Positions 41,396 through 51,575 are shown, numbered from the stretch's first letter. The stretch is DNA of 64,000 nt from Chrysopilus asiliformis (GCA_964034945.1 OZ035961.1:63905244-63969243), one strand, 5' to 3'. Program-made: numbers and translations. Notes: generated by a model not told the origin, from the sequence alone.

Positions 41396-41718
41396 AAATA
41401 TAAAAATACAATTCAGATCTTTTAGAAGACATATTACTTGTTAAACTAGATTCAAAAAAAATAGGACAAGCGATAGAAACGATGCCACTTTTTGAACAAT
41501 CTGGAGTTGACGAAGATATTAATAATATTGATTTTAGTAATTATAGTTCAAATTAACTGTAAATCCAAAGAATTAGTTCATCTATGTCCCATTCATACAA
41601 ATAAAAAACCCGAGTCTTTAAAATAGTGTATTTTTATATTTAAGAATCGATTTTTTGTGGTATAAGAAAGTCGTGTGCTGTTCAGACATTTCCTCGCTAA
41701 TTTTATTTTGGTCTAGGG
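41315..41718. mobile_element. Inverted-repeat element whose end matches the 88-bp satellite
   Basis: The last satellite unit plus AATCGATTCTTAAATATAAA (to about 41411) recurs inverted at 41626-41718, so the unit is the terminal inverted repeat (about 95 bp) of an element. The 215-bp interior encodes a short peptide on the plus strand: SDLLEDILLVKLDSKKIGQ, then SGVDEDINNIDFSNYSSN and a stop at about 41555. It may be the C-terminus of its lost transposase. I do not recognise the family. Confidence 0.6.
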
Positions 41719-41972
41719 TAAAATCTTATTGGAAAGTTTGACTTCAAAGTGGAATTTTGGTACAACTGTTCGAATTTTGATACGAATATCACCATACGGG
41801 TCTCCAATGATTGCCAGATTGGCAATTATAGCTTTTGTTATGTTTATCATTCTAAACACACTGGTGTAATTCATTTTTATGTGTGATGACGGCATCTTGG
41901 CGTTACAAACGGTAAGGCAAAGTTAATATACCCTTTGGTTTCACCATACGGTTTCACCATACGGGTATAATT
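41719..41972. repeat. GTCY-type repeat, composite copy D
   Basis: The antisense 5' part (to GCTTTTGTTATG at about 41844) is fused to a sense tail starting TTTATCATTCTAAACAC, ending CACCATACGGGTATAA at 41970. The same fusion occurs at about 44166 and 58525. Confidence 0.8.
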
Positions 41973-42012
41973 ATACAACAAACGGTAAGGCAAAGTTAAT
42001 ATACCCTTTGGT

Positions 42013-43570
42013 CAGGGGCGTGGCGTCATTGGATGCAAGGGATGCATTGCATCCCTTACAAATCTCACAAAAATATTGGTAACTGAGTTTTTAATGAAAC
42101 ATTTTTTTTTCAAAATTCGATCATAATTAAGTTTGAGTTTATTGTCAGAGTTACTGTTTTGTGCCCTTTGTAGCTTCAATACAACTTAGAGTTACTGTTT
42201 TGTGCCGTTTGTAGCTTCAGTACGGCACAAAATGCATTTTATCATACAGTCGTGATATATTCAACTGCGAATGCCCTTAAAAAAAGAGAGAATTTCTTAA
42301 CTTGCCTTTGAAACTGTGTGGAAGCAGAAATTATTGTTGCATCTATGAGTTTTGTACGAAGAGAAATGAAACTAAATTTTAAGAGATGAAAACCTATGTT
42401 AACGACTGGAGAAAAGAGAAAATGTGGATGCAAAATAAAAATTGCTTCCACCTCAGCAGAAGTCAAATAATTTGCGCTTTTATTTAAATAACTAAAAAAC
42501 TAAGATCCGTATTTAAAAAGTTTTTTTGGAGGACATTTAGATGATTTTGTTTTGAGTAATTCTATATCTAATATTCATACCTTTTTGAAGAAAAAATACG
42601 CGGTTTTCGCGTTTAAAAAAACCATTCCAAAAATAAAAATTTCCTTCGGGCGATCATTTCTCTTTTGCCTCGTAATGTCATATGCAACAGGAAGATGTGA
42701 AATAAGCAATTCGAATCGTTGCTTCCGAGTGAAAATAAGTAAAAAAAAAATGCATTAAGGCAAATTGGTAGTAGCGTTTCTGCATGCGTAGTGAGTATTG
42801 TCTTAAATTGTTTATTTTTTAGCGTGTCTTTTTATTGTGTGATTTTTGTGATTTCAATAGTTTAGTAAAAATGGCAGATTGTTGTGTAATCGATAGCTTA
42901 TTAAAACAATCATTTAGTTCGCACTCGTTTTCTGAAAAACAAAATATTCTTGATCGCGGGAGACCAAAACCAGAGTTAAATATAACAACAGTAAATAAAA
43001 GTTGTACGAGACGATTTTCGGTCAAAGTTTACGAAGATTTTAATTGGCTTTGCGGTTGTGCAAATAAGCAAAAGTTATTTTGTTGACCTTGTTTACTTTT
43101 TTTTGGCAATCTGTAAGTTACAGCGATTTAAATAATTTTCATAAAGCTGTTTAATTAGCAATTCTGAGTTAAGAACGATCTTGGTGTATCCGGGTTTATG
43201 CGGACAATCGTAAATATTTTATTTTATAACTGTATTTTTTATACAAAAAGATCATCAATTTACTTTTTCTCTCGATTCGGATATATAAGTGTCTCGAATT
43301 AAAAACAAACACATTATAATTTCGTAGTCTGGGGATCAAAGATCGGATGCATTTTTCATAATCATTTTCATAATCATAAAGTACAAGTTATTTTAGTGTT
43401 TTGAACTTTTTATTATTTTATTGTCATTCATTTAAGTAGCTAACGAGAGATGTATTTTTGCACAACACAAAAAATACCTTTATTAATAACATAAAAACCT
43501 TAAGTTGGCAATTAAATTCCAAAAAATTAAAATTTGCATCCCTAGCTTCAAAACTCACGCCACGCCCCTG
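42013..43570 (+). mobile_element. hAT-2, sister copy of hAT-1
   Basis: 1558 bp with the same CAGGGGCGTGGCGT ends as hAT-1 and its own 8-bp duplication CCTTTGGT (42005-42012 and 43571-43578). Its interior aligns with hAT-1 throughout with scattered substitutions and small indels. It inserted independently, in a GTCY repeat tail. Confidence 0.93.
42871..43086 (+). pseudogene. TTF-type zinc-finger piece of the hAT-2 transposase
   Basis: From ATG 42871 (MADCCVIDSLL) the frame keeps the fuller finger start EDFNWLCGCANKQKLFC and stops at TGA 43084-43086. PCLLF follows in frame, as in hAT-1, before small deletions. The stop falls at the codon where hAT-1 has TAG. No catalytic domain is present. Confidence 0.7.
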
Positions 43571-43596
43571 CCTTTGGTTTCACCATACGGGTATAA

Positions 43597-44282
43597 TTAT
43601 ACCCGTATGGTGAAACCAAAGGGTATATTAGATTTGCCTTACCGTTTGTAACGCCAAGATCCCGTCATCACACACAAAAATGAATTACACCATTGTGTTT
43701 AGAATGACAAAAAAAGTTGAATTTAGCATGTCCGTCCGTCTGTCCGTCCGTCCGTCCGTCTGTCCGTCCGTCCGCCCGTCTGTCTGTGGCGCGGATTGCG
43801 GGCGCACGGATTGAGCTAGAGACTTGAAATTTTGCACAGATCCGTTTTTCGTAAAATGTGAGGCTAAGTTCGTTAATGGGAAAAAATGGACCATTAGGGG
43901 GGGTACCCCCATACGAACGAAAACTTTTTTTCTGAATATCTCAAAAACGGTGAATTTTATCAAAAAAGTCCAAGAACAAAAGTTATTTAGGATATGATTC
44001 TACATAAAACTCACATACATGAAAATCCGATTGGAATAAATTTTAAAAAATCTTATTGGAAAATTTGACTTCAAAGTGGAATTTTGATACAACTGTTCGC
44101 TGTTCACTTAAATCGCCATACGGGTTTTCAATAATTGCCAGATTGGCAATTATAGCTTTTGTTATGTTTATCATTCTAAACACACTGGTGTAATTAATTT
44201 TTTTGTGTGATGACGGGATCTTGGCGTTACAAACGGTAAGGCAAAGTTAATATACCCTTTGGTTTCACCATACCGGTATAAA
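43597..44282. repeat. GTCY-type repeat, composite copy F with inverted tails
   Basis: A full antisense copy starts TTATACCCGTATGGTGAAAC, includes GTCCGTCCGTCTGTCC near 43735, and reaches GCTTTTGTTATG at about 44165. It is fused to a sense tail (TTTATCATTCTAAACAC) ending CATACCGGTATAA at 44281. The result has about 115-bp tails at both ends in inverted orientation. Confidence 0.85.
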
Positions 44283-44667
44283 AATGATATTTGAGAAAAA
44301 ACCTTTCAAGGAAGTAAAAAAGTAGTATTATCGTCATATTTCACTTTTATGGGTAGTTTTGAACGCATTAAATTAATTGTCCCCTATTGCCCTTCGGGGT
44401 TAATTAAATATTTATTGAAAGAATTGTTAGAGTACTCGAATAGTCTTACTTTCATGTCGTTAAGAATGTTTGTTTTTGGGAAAAAATTCAGTTTCGTGTA
44501 AGAATAAAGGGTTCGACCTGCAATTATAAAGTTTCTTCTAATTCGAAATAAATTACCGCTAAGAAAAATAACTTGATGTCAATTGAAGGTATACAAAAGT
44601 TTTTGTTCTAAATTGAAAAATTTCTTGCCTGTTTTCTATTATATTGTACGTAAAGCGTATATTACTA
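44283..44667. other. AT-rich spacer, nothing recognised
   Basis: No gene, repeat or inverted structure is seen. Confidence 0.4.
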
Positions 44668-45640
44668 AAAACATAACAAAAGCTATAATTGCCAATCTGG
44701 CAATCATTGGAGACCCGTATGGTGATATTCGTATCAAAATTCGAACAGGTATACCAAAATTCCACTTTGAAGTCAAACTTTCCAATAAGATTTTTTTAAA
44801 TTTATTCCAATCGGATTTTGATGTATGGGAGTTTTATGTAGAATCATATCCTAAATAACTTTTGTTCTTGGACTTTTTTGATAAGATGCACCGTTTTTGA
44901 GATATTCACAAAAAACGATTTCGCTCGTATGGGGGGTACCCCCCCCCCCCTAATGGTCCATTTTTGCCCATAAACTTAGCCTCGCATTTTACGAAAAACG
45001 GATCTGTGCAAACTTTCAAGTCTCTAGCTTAATCCGTGCGCCCGCAATCCGCGCCACAGACAGACAGACGGACGGACAGATAGACAGACGGACGGACAGA
45101 CGGACGGACATGCTAAATTCAACTTTTTTTATACCCGTATGGTGAAACCAAAGGGTATATTAACTTTGCTTTACCGTTTGTAACGCCAAGATCCCGTCAT
45201 CACACACAAAAATGAATTACACCAGTGTGTTTAGAATGATAAAAAAAATTGAATTTTCCATGTCCGTCCGTCTGTCTGTCCGTCCGTCTGTCCGTCTGTC
45301 TGTCCGTCCGTCTGTCTGTGGCGCGGATTGCAGGCGCACGGATTGAGCTAGAGACTTGAAACTTTGCACAGATTAGTTTTTCGTAAAATGCGAGGCTAAG
45401 TTCGTTAATGGGAAAAAATGGACCATTAGGGGGGGTACCCCCCATACGAACGAAAACGTTTTTTGCAAATATCTGAAAAACCGTACATGTTATCAAAAAA
45501 GTTCAAGAACAAAAGTTATTTAGAATATTATTCTACATAAATCTTTCATATATCAAAATCCGATTGGAATACATTTTAAAAAATCTTATTGAAAAGTTTG
45601 ACTTCAAAGAGGAATTTTGATACAACTGTTCGCCGCTCAA
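44668..45640. repeat. GTCY-type repeats G (plus) and H (minus), tail to tail
   Basis: Copy G (44668-45127) loses its tail after CAACTTTTTTTA and meets copy H (45129-45640), which begins TATACCCGTATGGTGAAACC in antisense. The pair forms an imperfect palindrome of nearly 1 kb with GACR and GTCY tracts facing each other. Confidence 0.85.
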
Positions 45641-46606
45641 TTACATTTATAATATTGCAGTGTATAAAGTATTTTACGAACGAATTTTAACAATTGTAGC
45701 GCTTTTATACCCTATATGGGGAAACTAAAAGGCTATACGCCAACAGCCTGTCGTTATACACAATAATGAATTCCGCCAGTGTGTTTAGAAGACATGAAAA
45801 AATTGATGTATGGATATCCATCCGTACATGTGTGATTACGGTTTCCACTAAACGGATTGATCCAAAGACATTGGGTGTCATTAGAAGATCTTTTGGGTCT
45901 CATGTATTACATTAGACCGACATTTCCTTCGATGAATCAGACAAGCAACTGACCTTTGGTACATCAGTTTTTTCACAGTTTTTCGAGAACGGACCGTTGA
46001 TTCTACATCGGAAAGGTGTAAAATAATATCTAACATTAATATTGTCTATAATTCAATTCTTAACTTCCTTTTTATGAAAGTTAAACATGCCAACCGAGCG
46101 ATACCAGAGAACAAATAATCTAGAGAATAAACTCTTAGAACAAATTTTTAGAGAAAAATTTTCCACTGTGAGATGAAGCAAGAGGATCCGATGTAACACG
46201 GAAAAAATTATCCATTCGATTCCTCCATCTCATTGAATAGATACGACGAAAATGATTAGAAAATGTTCTCTCTGCTTCGTGCTCCCTAGTCTAAAAGTAA
46301 TTGACTTTTAGGCCGTAGCTAGTGAATGATAGGGACATTTTTCCCCCTTCGAAGGGGAAATTTGTCAAAAATTTGTTCGGCAGAGTTTTTTCTATATATT
46401 CCTTATTCTATGGCGATACTTTGAACCTCGGGCTAATATTGTCTTTATCAAAAACATTTTTCACTCTTCGAAACTTTTGTCATAGTACCAATATAGTTTT
46501 AATGATTTACTAAATTACTTAAATCATTTTTAAAAAATACTTAAATAATTAAAACATCTGTCAAATATTGAACTACTATCACCATAGGTAGAAAACACCA
46601 ATGAAA
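45641..46606. repeat. Diverged GTCY-related copy, then spacer
   Basis: 45707-46030 starts TTTATACCCTATATGGGGAA and keeps a diverged tail (GTGTGTTTAGAAGACATGAA) but not the GTCY run, so it is an older relative. 46030-46606 shows no gene. Confidence 0.45.
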
Positions 46607-46659
46607 ACCCATATCAGGTAAATTAAAAATTATAGTAATTAAGGACATCATTATGACTA

Positions 46660-48854
46660 CTGAATCTTTTAAATTAAATCGGTTATTTACCGCGTGAAAA
46701 TTTTAATTCAAAATATATATTTTGAATACTGACCTGACGTTTCGGACAAAACTATGTTGTCCATGGTCACAGGCGGGACTGACTTCTCAGTTGCTCAGCT
46801 TTGAACTTGACCGCAAATTGTAACGGTGATGTTGAATCGGCAAAATTTTATTTGTTTGTTGGGAACAAACAACACTAACGGTGTCAGGGACTGAGTTATC
46901 CCATCCCCTAGGTGGTTTTAGTAAACGCAACACAGGATTCCAAGAGCTGGACAATTTGAAACTATCATCTCTATTAAATGTTGACCGGCGTTTGATTTCG
47001 ATAGCTTCACGAACGAGACGTGGATGATAGCGGACCTCTGTCGCCAAAATACGCGCCTTGTCGAAACGTATCCAATGATTCTCACTATCATCCATTAGAT
47101 GCTCAAATATAGCTGAATTTTCCACCTTTTTGTTTTTAACAGCTGAAAGGTGTTCTTTGAGTCTTACTGAAATGTTTCGTCTGGTTTGTCCAACATAGGA
47201 TTTTCCGCAGCTGCAAGGTACTTCGTAGACGCCACAATTTTCCAGGGGCGTTTGATCTTTTGGTGATCTAAGGTATCCCCTAACCTTTTTTGGTGGTAAG
47301 TAGATCACTTTGATATCATGACGTTTAAGTATCTTGCTGATTCGGTTTGACACACCACTCATATAAGGAAGAAAGGCTAGTTTTTTGGTTACGTCAGTCT
47401 GTGTCGTGACTCTATTGTCTGCTGGTGGTTTAAATTTGCGCATTCTTTTATTGTAACCATTCCTGGCCAGCACTCCATCGATATATTTTAGCTCTTCATT
47501 TAGATGTTGCTGGTCACATATCCTGTGTGCCCTGTTTATCAGTGACGCTACTACAGAGCGTAAATTAGCTGGGCAATGATGAGAGCTTGCGTGGAGGTAT
47601 CTTTCTGTATGTGTGGGTTTCCGATAAACTGTATGGGATAACGTTCCGTCTGTTTTTCTCATTATTTTAACATCTAGAAATGGTAATACTCCATCACACT
47701 CTGGTTCCATTGTGAATTGTGTCATTGGATGAATGGAATTTAGAAGTGTGAGAAACTCATTTAGATGATTCTGTTTAATTATCACAAAAGTGTCATCAAC
47801 GTATCGAATGAAAACTTTTGGTTTGTGGATTGATTTTGCTAAAGCTTCTTGTTCAATGTATTCCATCCACAAATCTGCAACTAGGGGGGAAATCGGTGAA
47901 CCCATTGCGACTCCATTTTTCTGAATGAAAAATTCGTCATTGAATCTAAAATATCCCGCTTTTAGACAAAATTCTAATAGATTCAATATTCCTATGTCTT
48001 CACCACTGTTCTCGAGTTTTGTCCTTATCCAGTTGACTGCATCATCGATAGGTACATTGGTAAATAATGAGATGACATCGAAACTTACCATTATTTCATC
48101 ATTATCTAATGTTATGTTTTTCACCAGATCCACAAAATGAACCGAATCTCTCACATAGGTGGAAGATTTCCCTGTAATCGGTGATAGTTTGGATGTGAGA
48201 AATTTTGCTAGTTTGTAAGTTGGTGCGTTGATCTGGCTAACTACTGGTCGCATAGGAATTCCATCCTTATGTATTTTTGGTAACCCATACAATTTTGGCG
48301 GTACGACACAAGAAGGAATCAAATTCATGTTATTGATAAGATATTTATGCTCATTGGTAATTTTATTAGTTTTGCGTAATATGCGCTTTGTGGGATCAAA
48401 TGTCACTTTCTGGTACGTTGATGTATCAGAGAGTAAAACATTCATTTTGTCAATATAATCATTGACATTCATCACCACCGTGGCATTGCCTTTATCAGCT
48501 GGTAAAACGATAATGCTTTTATTCTTACGCAATTCAACCAAAGCATTTAACTGTCCCTTGGTCGTATTGTTTTTTGGAATCACTGCTTTGCGTATAACAA
48601 CGGCTGTATCTTGCCTGATGACGTCGGCAATATCAGCTGTGAAAGCATTCTTTTGTATGCACTCTTCTATAGAACAGACCAATTGTTCTATTGGCACTTG
48701 AGTTGGAGTTGGTGCAAAATTTAGGCCTCTTGAAAGAATGCTCACCGTGTCGTCGTTCAAATCAGCATTTGATAAATTTATCACGGTATTGCTCACACCT
48801 TCTACCGCTGATTCTTCTTCCTCCGCTCGTTGATGCATCAGCCGTTGCAATTTC
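46660..48854 (-). mobile_element. PLE-B1, Penelope-like element, inverted copy
   Basis: Left half of a head-to-head dimer. The target duplication ATCATTATGACTA is at 46647-46659 and 51094-51106. This copy ends 33 bp earlier than PLE-B2 at its 3' side. A degenerate hammerhead-like motif lies at 46733-46773. Confidence 0.9.
46733..46773 (-). ncRNA. Degenerate hammerhead-like motif of PLE-B1
   Basis: Inverse copy of the motif at 50946-50986, downstream of the B1 stop. It keeps stem II GGAC/GTCC, CGAAACGTC and CCT/AGG, but the CTGANGA core reads CTGTGACCA, so self-cleavage is doubtful. Confidence 0.35.
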
Positions 48855-48889
48855 GGCAAAATCGGAAATTGCAACGGCTGATGCATCAA
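46787..48889 (-). CDS. Penelope-like RT and GIY-YIG protein (B1), 700 aa
   Basis: Full-length-looking ORF. An N-terminal region (NLSNADLNDDTVSILSRGLN) precedes RT: LYGLPKIHKDGIPMRPVVSQ near 205, SFDVISLFTNVP near 265, GVAMGSPISPLVADLW near 330, the active site RYVDDTFVI near 363, and LPFLDVKI near 405. GIY-YIG follows (GVYEVPCSCGKSYVGQTRRN near 553). These are the two enzymes of canonical Penelope transposition. The first dozen codons come from the inverted arm and spacer, so the true N-terminus is lost at the junction. It differs from B2 around that junction and by Lys instead of Gln in EELKYIDG. The catalytic residues look intact. Confidence 0.92.
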   Translation of the reverse strand: MMHQPLQFPILPKLQRLMHQRAEEEESAVEGVSNTVINLSNADLNDDTVSILSRGLNFAPTPTQVPIEQLVCSIEECIQKNAFTADIADVIRQDTAVVIRKAVIPKNNTTKGQLNALVELRKNKSIIVLPADKGNATVVMNVNDYIDKMNVLLSDTSTYQKVTFDPTKRILRKTNKITNEHKYLINNMNLIPSCVVPPKLYGLPKIHKDGIPMRPVVSQINAPTYKLAKFLTSKLSPITGKSSTYVRDSVHFVDLVKNITLDNDEIMVSFDVISLFTNVPIDDAVNWIRTKLENSGEDIGILNLLEFCLKAGYFRFNDEFFIQKNGVAMGSPISPLVADLWMEYIEQEALAKSIHKPKVFIRYVDDTFVIIKQNHLNEFLTLLNSIHPMTQFTMEPECDGVLPFLDVKIMRKTDGTLSHTVYRKPTHTERYLHASSHHCPANLRSVVASLINRAHRICDQQHLNEELKYIDGVLARNGYNKRMRKFKPPADNRVTTQTDVTKKLAFLPYMSGVSNRISKILKRHDIKVIYLPPKKVRGYLRSPKDQTPLENCGVYEVPCSCGKSYVGQTRRNISVRLKEHLSAVKNKKVENSAIFEHLMDDSENHWIRFDKARILATEVRYHPRLVREAIEIKRRSTFNRDDSFKLSSSWNPVLRLLKPPRGWDNSVPDTVSVVCSQQTNKILPIQHHRYNLRSSSKLSN

Positions 48890-50932
48890 CGAGCGGAGGA
48901 AGAAGAATCAGCGGTAGAAGGTGTGAGCAATACCGTGATAAATTTATCAAATGCTGATTTGAACGACGACACGGTGAGCATTCTTTCAAGAGGCCTAAAT
49001 TTTGCACCAACTCCAACTCAAGTGCCAATAGAACAATTGGTCTGTTCTATAGAAGAGTGCATACAAAAGAATGCTTTCACAGCTGATATTGCCGACGTCA
49101 TCAGGCAAGATACAGCCGTTGTTATACGCAAAGCAGTGATTCCAAAAAACAATACGACCAAGGGACAGTTAAATGCTTTGGTTGAATTGCGTAAGAATAA
49201 AAGCATTATCGTTTTACCAGCTGATAAAGGCAATGCCACGGTGGTGATGAATGTCAATGATTATATTGACAAAATGAATGTTTTACTCTCTGATACATCA
49301 ACGTACCAGAAAGTGACATTTGATCCCACAAAGCGCATATTACGCAAAACTAATAAAATTACCAATGAGCATAAATATCTTATCAATAACATGAATTTGA
49401 TTCCTTCTTGTGTCGTACCGCCAAAATTGTATGGGTTACCAAAAATACATAAGGATGGAATTCCTATGCGACCAGTAGTTAGCCAGATCAACGCACCAAC
49501 TTACAAACTAGCAAAATTTCTCACATCCAAACTATCACCGATTACAGGGAAATCTTCCACCTATGTGAGAGATTCGGTTCATTTTGTGGATCTGGTGAAA
49601 AACATAACATTAGATAATGATGAAATAATGGTAAGTTTCGATGTCATCTCATTATTTACCAACGTACCTATCGATGATGCAGTCAACTGGATAAGGACAA
49701 AACTCGAGAACAGTGGTGAAGACATAGGAATATTGAATCTATTAGAATTTTGTCTAAAAGCGGGATATTTTAGATTCAATGACGAATTTTTCATTCAGAA
49801 AAATGGAGTCGCAATGGGTTCACCGATTTCCCCCCTAGTTGCAGATTTGTGGATGGAATACATTGAACAAGAAGCTTTAGCAAAATCAATCCACAAACCA
49901 AAAGTTTTCATTCGATACGTTGATGACACTTTTGTGATAATTAAACAGAATCATCTAAATGAGTTTCTCACACTTCTAAATTCCATTCATCCAATGACAC
50001 AATTCACAATGGAACCAGAGTGTGATGGAGTATTACCATTTCTAGATGTTAAAATAATGAGAAAAACAGACGGAACGTTATCCCATACAGTTTATCGGAA
50101 ACCCACACATACAGAAAGATACCTCCACGCAAGCTCTCATCATTGCCCAGCTAATTTACGGTCTGTAGTAGCGTCACTGATAAACAGGGCACACAGGATA
50201 TGTGACCAGCAACATCTAAATGAAGAGCTACAATATATCGATGGAGTGCTGGCCAGGAATGGTTACAATAAAAGAATGCGCAAATTTAAACCACCAGCAG
50301 ACAATAGAGTCACGACACAGACTGACGTAACCAAAAAACTAGCCTTTCTTCCTTATATGAGTGGTGTGTCAAACCGAATCAGCAAGATACTTAAACGTCA
50401 TGATATCAAAGTGATCTACTTACCACCAAAAAAGGTTAGGGGATACCTTAGATCACCAAAAGATCAAACGCCCCTGGAAAATTGTGGCGTCTACGAAGTA
50501 CCTTGCAGCTGCGGAAAATCCTATGTTGGACAAACCAGACGAAACATTTCAGTAAGACTCAAAGAACACCTTTCAGCTGTTAAAAACAAAAAGGTGGAAA
50601 ATTCAGCTATATTTGAGCATCTAATGGATGATAGTGAGAATCATTGGATACGTTTCGACAAGGCGCGTATTTTGGCGACAGAGGTCCGCTATCATCCACG
50701 TCTCGTTCGTGAAGCTATCGAAATCAAACGCCGGTCAACATTTAATAGAGATGATAGTTTCAAATTGTCCAGCTCTTGGAATCCTGTGTTGCGTTTACTA
50801 AAACCACCTAGGGGATGGGATAACTCAGTCCCTGACACCGTTAGTGTTGTTTGTTCCCAACAAACAAATAAAATTTTGCCGATTCAACATCACCGTTACA
50901 ATTTGCGGTCAAGTTCAAAGCTGAGCAACTGA
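48830..50932 (+). CDS. Penelope-like RT and GIY-YIG protein (B2), 700 aa
   Basis: Mirror image of B1, with the same RT blocks (YVDDTFVI near residue 363) and GIY-YIG (SYVGQTRRNISVRLKEH near 564). ATG 48830 lies in the left arm; the frame crosses the 10-bp spacer (48855-48864), giving MMHQPLQFRQNR before sequence shared with B1. Both ORFs therefore overlap at their 5' ends on opposite strands (48830-48889). The normal family start is missing, but all catalytic motifs remain, so this copy may still be able to supply protein. Confidence 0.92.
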   Translation: MMHQPLQFRQNRKLQRLMHQRAEEEESAVEGVSNTVINLSNADLNDDTVSILSRGLNFAPTPTQVPIEQLVCSIEECIQKNAFTADIADVIRQDTAVVIRKAVIPKNNTTKGQLNALVELRKNKSIIVLPADKGNATVVMNVNDYIDKMNVLLSDTSTYQKVTFDPTKRILRKTNKITNEHKYLINNMNLIPSCVVPPKLYGLPKIHKDGIPMRPVVSQINAPTYKLAKFLTSKLSPITGKSSTYVRDSVHFVDLVKNITLDNDEIMVSFDVISLFTNVPIDDAVNWIRTKLENSGEDIGILNLLEFCLKAGYFRFNDEFFIQKNGVAMGSPISPLVADLWMEYIEQEALAKSIHKPKVFIRYVDDTFVIIKQNHLNEFLTLLNSIHPMTQFTMEPECDGVLPFLDVKIMRKTDGTLSHTVYRKPTHTERYLHASSHHCPANLRSVVASLINRAHRICDQQHLNEELQYIDGVLARNGYNKRMRKFKPPADNRVTTQTDVTKKLAFLPYMSGVSNRISKILKRHDIKVIYLPPKKVRGYLRSPKDQTPLENCGVYEVPCSCGKSYVGQTRRNISVRLKEHLSAVKNKKVENSAIFEHLMDDSENHWIRFDKARILATEVRYHPRLVREAIEIKRRSTFNRDDSFKLSSSWNPVLRLLKPPRGWDNSVPDTVSVVCSQQTNKILPIQHHRYNLRSSSKLSN

Positions 50933-51093
50933 GAAGTCAGTCCCGCCTGTGACCATGGACAACATAGTTTTGTCCGAAACGTCAGGTCAGTATTCAAAAT
51001 ATATATTTTGAATTAAAATTTTCACGCGGTAAATAACCGATTTAATTTAAAAGATTCAGTATGAATATTAACCGCGAAAGTTTAAAAACAAAT
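48865..51093 (+). mobile_element. PLE-B2, Penelope-like element
   Basis: Right half of the dimer, the mirror image of B1 through 51060 plus 33 further bases (ATGAATATTAACCGCGAAAG and more) before the target duplication at 51094. The extra tail and a few substitutions distinguish it from an artefactual mirror copy. Confidence 0.9.
50946..50986 (+). ncRNA. Degenerate hammerhead-like motif of PLE-B2
   Basis: 14 bp past the ORF stop: CCTGTGACCA, stem II GGAC/GTCC around a loop, then CGAAACGTC and AGG. The CGAAACGTC part and stem II are canonical for Penelope hammerheads, but the CTGANGA core is altered. Confidence 0.35.
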
Positions 51094-51405
51094 ATCATTA
51101 TGACTAACACACCTTTTGGAAAAAAATGGATTTTTGGAAAATGCCGGTTGTAAAAACCTCATTAGGTTTTTAATGAGATTATTGTTATGGCTCTTACAAC
51201 CGGGATTTTCCAAAAATCCATTTTTCCCCAAAAGGTGTTTGTCATAATAATGCCCTTAATTACTAGAATTTTTAATTTACCTGACATATATTGTAATTAA
51301 GGACATAATTATATATTGGAACAAAATGGATTGTTATCGTTAGTTGTTTTAGATACACCAGCAAGTTAACATCTTAACTTTTAAAGTGACTTTAAAACAA
51401 CATTT

Positions 51406-51575
51406 TTAATCAACCATTTAAAATCTGTTCTGTGAGGTGAACATAACTTTTAGTTAAGTGAAATTAAAAATTTCCTGAAACTGAGGATATTTAATCAACA
51501 ATTTAAAATCTGTTCTGTGAAGTTAACATAACTTTTGGTGAAGTGAACATAAAAATTTCCTGAAACTGAGGATAT
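51406..51575 (+). repeat. 85-bp tandem pair in the Helentron leader
   Basis: TTAATCAACCATTTAAAATC ... CTGAAACTGAGGATAT (51406-51490) is repeated at 51491-51575 with a few changes, about 100 bp before the start codon. Confidence 0.9.

Larger units (their letters stand above)
41973..43596 (+). repeat. GTCY-type repeat tail, split by hAT-2
   Basis: The tail fragment CAAACGGTAAGGCAAAGTTA is interrupted after CCTTTGGT (42005-42012) by hAT-2. It resumes at 43571 with CCTTTGGTTTCACCATACGG. Confidence 0.85.
46607..51290. mobile_element. Palindromic MITE split by the PLE-B dimer
   Basis: Outside PLE-B, the left part 46607-46659 (AGGTAAATTAAAAATTATAG ... ATCATTATGACTA) and right part 51107-51290 form one palindrome. 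Its arms carry AACACACCTTTTGG, GGAAAAT-CCGGTTGTAA and their inverses, with a loop around 51155-51195. The arms are about 120 bp when PLE-B is removed. Confidence 0.7.

Noticed and set aside
46733..46773. Active hammerhead ribozyme in PLE-B
   Set aside because: Stem II and CGAAACGTC are right, but the CTGANGA core is replaced by CTGTGACCA, so it is kept only as a degenerate motif.
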